Positions 1 to 6,454 of a DNA stretch of 15,233 bases are shown here, piece after piece. The notes under the pieces were generated by a model. The model did no database searches, was not told the DNA's origin, and saw only the letters and a list, made by a program, of their open reading frames with translations. The translations under genes and the position numbers were made by a program. Origin of the DNA: Collinsella sp. (lineage in GTDB: Bacteria; Actinomycetota; Coriobacteriia; Coriobacteriales; Coriobacteriaceae). Positions within the stretch are counted from its first letter, which is position 1; each line of letters begins with the position of its first letter. The DNA lies in the NCBI GenBank assembly GCA_022720335.1, contig JAIHVJ010000054.1, forward strand, positions 1 through 15,233, given 5' to 3'.

Positions 1-48
1 ACCTGTTGTTGTGGTGATTTCAGATTCTAGGACGAAGGCCGTTCTTCG

Positions 49-738
49 TTAAACGGGCGCTAGGGCGTCACCCTTACACCAACATTTTCGACGCGATCTT
101 TGATAACGATTAATCTGTTCATTGATTTGATCAATGAACTTCTTAGAATCCTTTTTGGCATCTTCAAAAATAAGCTTCGGATTATCTTTATTAGAAATAT
201 CATTAAGAAGACCATTGAGGCTATTAATATGCTGCTGGAGAGAGTCAGTATCTTCAGTAGAATTTACATCAAAATTAACATGGTCAGTTACAGAAGTATT
301 CCACTCATCATTTTGAGCATTACGACAGTCTTTAATAACGGAATCGTATTTATTGAGCAACTTCGTCCAATCAGGGGAAGTGCCATCCGCATACTTAAAA
401 CTGTCATTAGAGATTTCTTTATTCAAAATCTCTTTATTATTTTGAGCATTTTTAATGGTATCAAGACGTTGCTCAAAAGTTAGTAACCCAGGATCAGCCT
501 TAAAGGCAGCAACACTATCGCTAGCCTTTGAATACAAAACTTCAACCTGCTGATTATGTTCACTACATGCTTGTTTGTAATTGTAACCAGCATAACCACC
601 GACACAACCAGCAATGAGCAGAGCAACAATACCGGCACCAATAATTACCCGCTTTTTAATCGAAGAATTCTCAACCTCTTCATTTTCCTGAGTATTATCT
701 TCAGGATTGTCAATCTTGTCACTATTAAGTTCGTTCAT
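49..738 (-). CDS. AT-rich hypothetical single-pass membrane protein
   Basis: I do not recognise this 229-residue protein. It opens with a very acidic, Asn/Glu-rich cytoplasmic stretch (about 1-27), then a Lys-Lys-Arg stop-transfer signal and one hydrophobic segment (about 31-52, VIIGAGIVALLIAGC), followed by a polar, mostly helical extracytoplasmic region rich in Asn, Asp and Lys. No enzyme motif is visible. The start at 738 is supported by GAGGGG five bases upstream of ATG. Base composition is strikingly AT-rich compared with every other gene here, which suggests recent acquisition. The last 18 or so residues (RSRRKCWCKGDALAPV and just before) are basic and Cys/Trp-containing, unlike the rest, and the DNA there turns GC-rich. 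The neighbouring frame over the same bases reads VIKDRVENVGVRVTP before a stop, so a frameshift or a fusion to local sequence near the 3' end is possible. Function unknown; I am fairly sure it is a real gene because of the long AT-rich open frame with a good ribosome site. Confidence 0.7.
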   Translation of the reverse strand: MNELNSDKIDNPEDNTQENEEVENSSIKKRVIIGAGIVALLIAGCVGGYAGYNYKQACSEHNQQVEVLYSKASDSVAAFKADPGLLTFEQRLDTIKNAQNNKEILNKEISNDSFKYADGTSPDWTKLLNKYDSVIKDCRNAQNDEWNTSVTDHVNFDVNSTEDTDSLQQHINSLNGLLNDISNKDNPKLIFEDAKKDSKKFIDQINEQINRYQRSRRKCWCKGDALAPV

Positions 739-853
739 TTTAACCCCTCAATATTAAATCTGCGAGCGGTTCATGCATCCAGAAACTTACCAAACCCAAC
801 CGCTTACTTTCATACCCGATTTATTAATCCCAGTTCCAGAAAAATCTTCCTTA

Positions 854-924
854 TGAGTTGCGGTGAAATAGGGACTGTTTGGTGGGTAGAAGCCGCTATT
901 CAATCCCTATTTCACCGCAACTTA
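854..924. repeat. Inverted repeat 1 downstream of rsmB
   Basis: Perfect 19-bp arms at 856-874 (AGTTGCGGTGAAATAGGGA) and 904-922, extended by a G-U and a T-A pair to 854 and 924, around a 29-base loop. It lies five bases past the rsmB stop codon, inside the 190-base non-coding gap between rsmB and the AT-rich orphan gene. On the minus strand a T-run (840-844) follows only about 10 bases after the stem, so it may end the rsmB transcript, but it is much longer than an ordinary terminator and resembles the other long palindromes in this window. Nothing else is visible in 739-928 apart from the orphan gene's ribosome site. Confidence 0.85.
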
Positions 925-928
925 GTTG

Positions 929-2329
929 TTACTTATGGACCAGGCGGGCGCAGAAGTGGCCGTCGTAGGAGTCGGCGTTTACGGGAACGCTTTGGAAGAG
1001 GCCTCGATCGTTCTGGCGTACGGAAACGAGCTTCTTGGCCTGATCGAACTCGGGGAGTTGCAGAATCTGTGCTTCGGAAAGCGGCGCCACGCTAAAGCCG
1101 GCACCCTCGGGAGAAGCCAGGAAGGCATCCACGACCTGAGTGTTCTCCTCAGCAAAAACCGAGCAGGTGGCATAGATAAGCTCACCGCCGGCAGCCACGC
1201 GCGCGGCGGCTTCCTTGAGCATCGTCAGCTGCAGTTTAGGAAGCTCAACCGTCACGTCCTTTTCGGTCAAGCGCCACGGAATCTCAGGATGACGGCGCAT
1301 GGTGCCGGTACCCGAGCACGGGGCATCGATAAACACCGTATCGAACAGAACGGGTTTACCAAGCATCGCATCGAACGACGTGAGGACCGTATCGAGCTCG
1401 CACGCATCACCCGAGACGGTACGAACGCCCTTGATACCAGCCTTATGCAGGCGCGCAAGATTCTGATCACACTTGCGATCGTGCAAATCGAGTGCAGTGT
1501 GCTGACGCTCGTAGCCGGCACGCTTGGCCTGGCACATCATCACATAGGTCTTGGTGCCGCGACCGGCGCCGATCTCCAGGCAAAGCCCGGGACGGGTCGC
1601 CGCAGTAGCGATGAGCTGGGCGTTAAGGTCCGAGGCCACGGCCGCCGCGCGTTCAAACACACCCGACGCAACCGTAGCCTGCGAATCGACCGGCGCATGG
1701 CAGCCCGGGAACACCGGCGCCACAAGCTGCGATAGGTACGGATCAGGCTTGGTTGCAAAGGCGTTCTCGTGCAAAGCGAGCGGCGCGGGCGCCAGATTTC
1801 CTGCAAAGTTGAGCGCGCCCTCGGGCGTATCGAACGACGCCATAATGCGAGCACACAGCCAGCGCGGCATACCCATCAGGCGAGATAGGCGAACCAATCG
1901 GCGCTCGGACTCATCGGCATCCGCCGCAGTGGCAAAGTCCTCAACGTTGTCCGCGACCTTATGCAGCACGGCGTTCGCCAGACCGGCGGCCGACTTAGCG
2001 CCGCTACGAACCAGCTCAACACCCTGACTTACGGCAACGCGACCTGGGGTATGCAGGTAGAGCATCTCGAAGGCCGAGATGCGAAGAGCCATGCGAACAC
2101 GCGGTGCGACTTTTTTGGGCTTATCGAGAAACTGGTCAAGCAGTTCGTCCAAAATGCCCTGCGTCGCGGCAACACCCAGCGCCAAGCGAGCCGCAAACGC
2201 GGAATCGCGCTGGTCAATGGCCTTGGCCGTAGCACGGGCAGAGAGCACGTCACGCGCATACATGCCGCGACGGTCGGCCTCCATCAGCACATCGAGCGCG
2301 AGCTTACGCGCGGGGGAAAGCTTGCTCAT
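929..2329 (-). CDS. rsmB: 16S rRNA m5C967-type methyltransferase, RsmB/NOP2 family
   Basis: A 466-residue SAM-dependent RNA cytosine-5 methyltransferase; the E. coli family member modifies C967 of 16S rRNA in the cytoplasm. Residues about 6-135 form the NusB-like RNA-binding domain (ALDVLMEADRRGMYARDVL at its start). The Rossmann methyltransferase domain follows, with motif I at 251-261 (LEIGAGRGTKT), motif IV DAPCSGTG at 335-342 (Cys338, the release cysteine) and motif VI ATCS with the catalytic nucleophile Cys389. Motif I is an unusual form; the family norm is DLCAAPGGKT. Length is normal. The start at 2329 is chosen because its ATG overlaps the fmt stop as ATGA, which indicates translational coupling; the frame also reaches an upstream ATG at 2344 inside fmt, which is less likely. 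Last gene of the priA-def-fmt-rsmB series. Confidence 0.93.
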   Translation of the reverse strand: MSKLSPARKLALDVLMEADRRGMYARDVLSARATAKAIDQRDSAFAARLALGVAATQGILDELLDQFLDKPKKVAPRVRMALRISAFEMLYLHTPGRVAVSQGVELVRSGAKSAAGLANAVLHKVADNVEDFATAADADESERRLVRLSRLMGMPRWLCARIMASFDTPEGALNFAGNLAPAPLALHENAFATKPDPYLSQLVAPVFPGCHAPVDSQATVASGVFERAAAVASDLNAQLIATAATRPGLCLEIGAGRGTKTYVMMCQAKRAGYERQHTALDLHDRKCDQNLARLHKAGIKGVRTVSGDACELDTVLTSFDAMLGKPVLFDTVFIDAPCSGTGTMRRHPEIPWRLTEKDVTVELPKLQLTMLKEAAARVAAGGELIYATCSVFAEENTQVVDAFLASPEGAGFSVAPLSEAQILQLPEFDQAKKLVSVRQNDRGLFQSVPVNADSYDGHFCARLVHK

Positions 2330-3246
2330 GACAAAGCACCCCACGTCAGATCGGCGCCCTGCAGGCCGGCAGCCCAGGCAGAAGCAGCCATAGCGCGCTT
2401 GCCATCGGGCTTAACCTCAAGCAGCTCGACCGCACCATCGGAAAGTCCCAGGTAGACACGCTTGCTCTTAACGGCAACAGCGCCCTCGCCAAGCGACACA
2501 TCCGCCAGCGCAGCATCGAGCACGCGAACCGACTTACCGGCAATCACGCAGCGAGCGGGTGCAGTGTCGGACGAAGCCAACACGTGACGCACGCAATCGA
2601 GCGCCGCCATCTGCGGATCCAGACGCATCTCCTGCTTGGAAATCTTGGCAGCATGCGTGACGAGCAACTCATCCTGCTCGGTCCACACCGCTGTGTCATC
2701 GGCAAGCGAGGGCAGCGTATCGGCCAGCAGCTTACCGCCCAGCTCGCCAAGCTCCATCGTCAGTGCCTCGGCATGCTTGCCGGCGACAGATGTCGAGGCC
2801 TGCGCACAATAAGCGCCGGTATCCACGCCATGTCCAATACGCATAATGGAAACGCCAGCAACCTCATCACCAGCAAGAATGGCACGCTGAACGGGAGCAG
2901 CGCCACGCCAACGAGGCAGCAGCGAGGCATGAACATTCACAATACCAAGCGGCGCCATATGCAGCACCTCATCAGGCAAAATGCAGCCATAGGCAGCCAC
3001 ACAGAAAATGTCAGCATGGGCAGCCTGGAGCGCCTCAACAACCTCAGGCGTCATACGATTGGCCTCAACAACGGGCAACCCCAGCTCAAGCGCCTTGGCC
3101 TTAACAGGAGAAGGCTCAAGCTTCTTACCACGCCCACGAACAGCATCGGGACGAGTAATAACAAGCGCAATCTCGTTCCCAGCCTCAACAAGCGAAGTCA
3201 GCGAAGGCACAGCAAAATCAGGCGTACCCATAAACACAATACGCAT
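2326..3246 (-). CDS. fmt: Methionyl-tRNA formyltransferase
   Basis: Transfers a formyl group from 10-formyltetrahydrofolate to the amino group of Met-tRNAfMet, giving the initiator used in bacterial translation. The 306-residue chain is close to the usual 305-320. The N-terminal formyltransferase fold starts MRIVFMGTPDFAVPSL; the folate/catalytic signature NVHASLLPRWRGAAP lies at 104-118 with catalytic Asn104 and His106, and Asp142 sits in GVDTG. The C-terminal oligonucleotide-binding-like domain that grips the tRNA starts near the KISKQEMRLDP segment (about 205-215). Start: ATG at 3246 is preceded by GAGGAGA at about nine bases. The stop overlaps the rsmB start. The enzyme's partner def lies upstream on the same strand, the common bacterial pairing, but here a 329-base gap with a large hairpin separates them. 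Confidence 0.96.
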   Translation of the reverse strand: MRIVFMGTPDFAVPSLTSLVEAGNEIALVITRPDAVRGRGKKLEPSPVKAKALELGLPVVEANRMTPEVVEALQAAHADIFCVAAYGCILPDEVLHMAPLGIVNVHASLLPRWRGAAPVQRAILAGDEVAGVSIMRIGHGVDTGAYCAQASTSVAGKHAEALTMELGELGGKLLADTLPSLADDTAVWTEQDELLVTHAAKISKQEMRLDPQMAALDCVRHVLASSDTAPARCVIAGKSVRVLDAALADVSLGEGAVAVKSKRVYLGLSDGAVELLEVKPDGKRAMAASAWAAGLQGADLTWGALS

Positions 3247-3465
3247 AAAAGTTAGTCTCCTCTCAACAACGAGCCGAGACGGCTACAAATAACAGCGGAA
3301 AGCCAAGTACCCAGCCCATCCGCAATAACAATTCAACAAGAACAAATATACCCAAAACCAAAGAAAGAGCCGCAATAAAAGCAGCTCTTCCAACAAAGCA
3401 ATTATCAGCGAAGACGCCCCTCCCTGGCCCGACGGCACCCGGGCGAACCGAGCCAGAACAACGCA
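3247..3465 (-). pseudogene. Possible remnant of a small membrane-protein gene between def and fmt
   Basis: This part of the def-fmt gap is AT-rich and, read on the minus strand, stays open across about 50 codons ending at 3263. It encodes a clear hydrophobic stretch (FIAALSLVLGIFVLVELLLR) and then GWVLGFPLLFVAV before the stop. The frame continues upstream through the hairpin at 3466-3567, where an ATG at 3487 exists without a convincing ribosome site. The pattern of one transmembrane segment followed by LG-PLL reminds me of the N-terminus of membrane-anchored SGNH-hydrolase-like proteins, but that is a weak impression. It may be the decayed 5' end of a lost gene, or chance. No other gene is visible in the gap. 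Confidence 0.2.
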
Positions 3466-3567
3466 GTCCCCGGTGCTGAGCGCCCACATATCATCCCGCG
3501 CGCAGTTTCGCAGTGCAGCGAGAATGTTTGAGCACGGGATGATATGTGGGCGCTCAGCACCGGGGAC
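3466..3567. repeat. Inverted repeat 3, 33-bp perfect arms, between def and fmt
   Basis: Left arm 3466-3498 (begins GTCCCCGGTGCTGAGCGCCC) and right arm 3535-3567 are exact reverse complements; two further pairs follow inside one mismatch. The loop is 36 bases. The hairpin starts nine bases after the def stop. On the minus (transcribed) strand no U-run follows it, so it is not a standard intrinsic terminator, although such a stem could still protect the upstream mRNA end or reduce read-through into fmt. Because the arms mirror each other, both strands show start-like reading frames beginning MGAQHRG; these are a by-product of the palindrome, not genes. Confidence 0.93.
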
Positions 3568-3575
3568 GGTGGGAC

Positions 3576-4112
3576 CTACTCCGTCTCGCCCGGTCGAGCG
3601 CCGCGGGCCAGGGCGTCCTGGTACTCCTTGACGGCCTTGATCCTCTGCATCGGCTTGAGTCGCTCGAACATGGTGTTGCCGTGCAGGTGATCGATCTCAT
3701 GCTGGAGGCACACGCAGAACAGATCGCCCGTGGCCTCATAGCGAATCAGGTTGGCATCCAGGTCATACGCCTCGACGACAACGTGATCGGGACGCTCGAT
3801 CTCGCAGCTAATGCCAGGGATGGAAAGGCAGCCCTCGCTAAACGGCACCAGATGGTCGCTCTGCTCAACAATGACGGGGTTAATCAGCACGTACGGGTCG
3901 TAGTCGTTCTTGTCGCTGTAATCGCAGTCGATGGTGACGAGCTGAATGAGCTCGCCGATCTGCGGGGCAGCCAGGCCGCAACCGCCGTTGTCGAACATCA
4001 TCTTCTTCATCTTCTCGGCAAGTGCCTCGATCGCCGGGGTGATCTCCTCGATGACGGCGCACTCCTGGCGCAGACGAGGGTCGGGCGACAGTACGATTCC
4101 GTTGGCTTCCAT
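3576..4112 (-). CDS. def: Peptide deformylase
   Basis: A metal-dependent hydrolase that removes the N-formyl group from nascent proteins at the ribosome. All three family motifs are present: GCGLAAPQIG (44-53, with Gln51), EGCLSIPG (93-100, metal ligand Cys95) and CLQHEIDHLHG (135-145, metal ligands His138 and His142, catalytic Glu139). The 178-residue length is normal. Two in-frame ATGs lie six bases apart (4118 and 4112). The purine-rich GAAAGG ends immediately before the first, so the second has the proper spacing and is preferred; the earlier start would only add Met-Ala. It follows priA by about 20 bases and is surely co-transcribed with it. The long hairpin at 3466-3567 follows directly. 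Confidence 0.96.
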   Translation of the reverse strand: MEANGIVLSPDPRLRQECAVIEEITPAIEALAEKMKKMMFDNGGCGLAAPQIGELIQLVTIDCDYSDKNDYDPYVLINPVIVEQSDHLVPFSEGCLSIPGISCEIERPDHVVVEAYDLDANLIRYEATGDLFCVCLQHEIDHLHGNTMFERLKPMQRIKAVKEYQDALARGARPGETE

Positions 4113-4130
4113 GGCCATCCTTTCGGGTTG

Positions 4131-6365
4131 TTACATCAAATCATAGGCGTCGACGTCAACGCTCACGCTCACGCCGCGCACGGAGCCCACCTCTTTGAGA
4201 CAGGCGTCGATATCATCAGAGACATGGTACCCTACCGGCGACTTTACAAGCAGATGGAAGCGGTAACGGTCCTTGGCTCTCTCGATTACACACGAAGCCG
4301 GACCAAGCACCTGGGGCACGGCGCTCCCCGCCCGCAAAAAGTCGGGAGCGGCGGCATGCCAGCGACGCTTGAGGAGCTTCGCGATGCGACCGATGTAGTC
4401 CCGCGCGTCACCCGCGTTCGTCGACCATACCAAGATGTTGACCAGGCGCACGAACGGCGGATACAACGCGTCGCGGCGCTGGTCCAGGTCGTGGTCGGTA
4501 AAGATCGAGCGGTCGTGCTCGGCGACGGCGCGAATGACCGGGTCCTCGGGCAGGTAGGTCTGGATGATGACCTCGCCGGGACGATCGCCGCGGCCGGCGC
4601 GGCCAGCAACTTGCTCCAGCAGATCGTAGGCGCGCTCCCCTGCTCTAAAATCGGGCAGCTTGAGCGCAAAGTCGGCATTGACCACGCCCACGAGCGTGAC
4701 CTCGGGAAAGTCGAGGCCCTTGGCGATCATCTGGGTACCCAGCAGCACCGCGCAATCGGCGGCATCGAACTGCTCGAGCAGCTTTTTGTGTGCATCCTTG
4801 CCGCGCGTGGAGTCGGCATCCATGCGAATGATGGCGACGTCGTCGGGCAGCATCTGGTGTAGGGCGTCCTCGATCTGCTGCGTGCCCAGCCCCATTTTTG
4901 CCAAGTAGCGGCTACCGCACTTGGGACAGCGACTCGAGGGCGCCGGATAAGGCTGCACGCGCCAGGACGATCCGCAGGTGTGGCACTGCAGCGTGTGCGT
5001 GCGCTCGTGGTACGTGAGCGCGGTAGAGCAGTGGTTGCAGGTGGGCACGCAGCCGCATTCTCGGCACATCAGGAAGGGCGCAAAGCCACGACGGTTGTGC
5101 AGCAACACGGCCTTTTCGCGGCGCTCGACTACACGCTCCAGGCCTTCCATCAGCGGTTTAGAGAACATGGAGCGACTGCCGTGTGCGAACTCGCGGCGCA
5201 GGTCGGCAATGCGAACCGTAGGCAGCACGGCGTGTCCCGGGCGCTCGGGCATCTCGACACGCGTCCAGGTGGCACCGCCGTATGTGCCGCGGCGGCAGCG
5301 GTCGAGGGCCTCGGCCGAGAGACGCTCGCCGGCCGAAAGACGCGAATGGAACACCGCGACTGTCTCGCCAAAGCGCGAGCGGAAGCGGCCGACGGTCTGG
5401 GCCGTCAGCGAGATCTCGGGGACGAGCACACAGGCCGAACGGCCGGCTGCCAACACGCGCTCGATGGCAGAGAGGTAGACCTCGGTTTTGCCGGAACCGG
5501 TGACGCCATCGACGAGCACCACATCGCCATGGGCGTCCAGACGGGCGCGCTCAATCTGCGCGAGCGCCCGCTGCTGACCGTTGGTGAGCGCCACCGGTGC
5601 TTTACCACTAGCAGAAGATAGCGTGGTCTGCTCGCTGCAGCCACGCCATGCACGGCGCTCCTCCACCACTACGACGCCGCGTTTTTCGAGCGCCTTGATA
5701 GTCGCCGACATGCTGTTGTAAAGCAGGTTGAGGTCGCGTGTCGTGACCGGACCGCACTGGAGCGCCTCGATAAGCTGACGCTGACGAACCGCGGTTTTGG
5801 GCGGCGTATAGTCGAAGCCCTCGGGCGTAAGCATGACCCAACGGTTTTGGATGGGTTTGACGGCAGGGCGCTCGACAGTCCACACGCCGTCGTTGCTTTT
5901 GACCACGCGCGGGCTTCCACCCGGTGGCAAGAACAGGCGCAGGCACTCGGAAAGCGTCGCGACGTACTCGCGGCTCATCCAGCGCGCAATACGGGCAGCC
6001 TCGGCACTAAAAAGCGGTTTGCTGAGAATCGCCTCGACGGGCTTGATGCGCGCAGGATCGAGGGCGTTGTTGCCTTGCAGGTCGCTCAGCTCGGGCGCTA
6101 TATCGACGATATAGCCCGCGGCCGCGCGGTTGCCAAAGTGGACCAGGACCGTGGATCCGATCTGCGCCTCGTTGGCAAGGGGTTGAGGAATGCCGTAGGC
6201 AAACGGCTCGGACAGTGCACGCGTCGGGATGTCGAGGACTACGTTCGCATAGGCGGCGACGGGTTCGGGTGCGGGCTCGGGCTGCGCCGAGGCGGCGGCA
6301 GGAGCCGCGGATTTCGGAGCTTCCTCCGGATCCGGCGAACCAAACAGCGAAAGTTGCTCGGCCAT
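4131..6365 (-). CDS. priA: Primosomal protein N' (PriA) with internal in-frame deletion of helicase core
   Basis: PriA recognises abandoned forks and reloads the replicative helicase. Seen here (numbering from the 6365 start): an N-terminal 3'-DNA-end-binding domain after a Pro/Ala-rich leader (about 40-105), a winged-helix region, Walker A VTGSGKT (288-294), motif Ia LVPEISLT (314-321), eight zinc cysteines (434, 437, 443, 446, 461, 464, 480, 483), motif V GTQMIAKGLDFP (543-554) and motif VI QVAGRAGR (585-592). Missing: everything normally found between the SAGERL segment and the GSATPS-AEAL segment, that is the DEEH Walker B box and the GSATP motif. The chain jumps from SAGERL straight to SAEALDRC at residues 349-350. 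Compared with E. coli PriA as I remember it, about 70 residues are lost. With 744 residues the protein should therefore lack normal ATPase/helicase function. The start at 6365 has GGGAGG ten bases upstream; the earlier ATG at 6383 precedes that site. Confidence 0.9.
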   Translation of the reverse strand: MAEQLSLFGSPDPEEAPKSAAPAAASAQPEPAPEPVAAYANVVLDIPTRALSEPFAYGIPQPLANEAQIGSTVLVHFGNRAAAGYIVDIAPELSDLQGNNALDPARIKPVEAILSKPLFSAEAARIARWMSREYVATLSECLRLFLPPGGSPRVVKSNDGVWTVERPAVKPIQNRWVMLTPEGFDYTPPKTAVRQRQLIEALQCGPVTTRDLNLLYNSMSATIKALEKRGVVVVEERRAWRGCSEQTTLSSASGKAPVALTNGQQRALAQIERARLDAHGDVVLVDGVTGSGKTEVYLSAIERVLAAGRSACVLVPEISLTAQTVGRFRSRFGETVAVFHSRLSAGERLSAEALDRCRRGTYGGATWTRVEMPERPGHAVLPTVRIADLRREFAHGSRSMFSKPLMEGLERVVERREKAVLLHNRRGFAPFLMCRECGCVPTCNHCSTALTYHERTHTLQCHTCGSSWRVQPYPAPSSRCPKCGSRYLAKMGLGTQQIEDALHQMLPDDVAIIRMDADSTRGKDAHKKLLEQFDAADCAVLLGTQMIAKGLDFPEVTLVGVVNADFALKLPDFRAGERAYDLLEQVAGRAGRGDRPGEVIIQTYLPEDPVIRAVAEHDRSIFTDHDLDQRRDALYPPFVRLVNILVWSTNAGDARDYIGRIAKLLKRRWHAAAPDFLRAGSAVPQVLGPASCVIERAKDRYRFHLLVKSPVGYHVSDDIDACLKEVGSVRGVSVSVDVDAYDLM
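5312..5343 (-). other. priA: Deletion scar inside priA with imperfect direct repeat
   Basis: The apparent join between helicase segments lies at about 5316-5321 on the minus strand. Two 14-base copies, 5330-5343 and 5312-5325 (minus strand GCGTCTTTCGGCCG and GCGTCTCTCGGCCG), match at 13 of 14 positions and give the repeated peptide RLSA-GE-RLSA-EA. Short similarity of this kind is what replication slippage or assembly collapse between related sequences could leave. The reading frame is kept. Confidence 0.6.
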
Positions 6366-6396
6366 GGCCCCAGCACCTCCCATCCCATTCGTCTAC

Positions 6397-6430
6397 AGAA
6401 ACAAGAACCCCGCTCAGGGTGAACGGGGCT
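6397..6430 (-). terminator. Intrinsic terminator of gltX
   Basis: On the minus strand a 7-bp stem (6424-6430 with 6406-6412, CCCCG core plus one G-U and one A-U pair) with an 11-base loop is followed by CTTGTTTCT. It sits between the gltX stop and the priA start, so priA probably has its own promoter or depends on read-through. Confidence 0.7.
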
Positions 6431-6454
6431 CGGATACAAACGTTTGCGCAGCTG

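Noticed and set aside
32..49. 6-bp hairpin just after the orphan gene stop
   Set aside because: Short stem without a U-run on the minus strand; too weak to call a terminator.
3546..4862. 438-codon plus-strand frame starting in the palindrome
   Set aside because: Antisense to def and the end of priA; its start exists only because the palindrome mirrors one arm, and the product has no recognisable fold.
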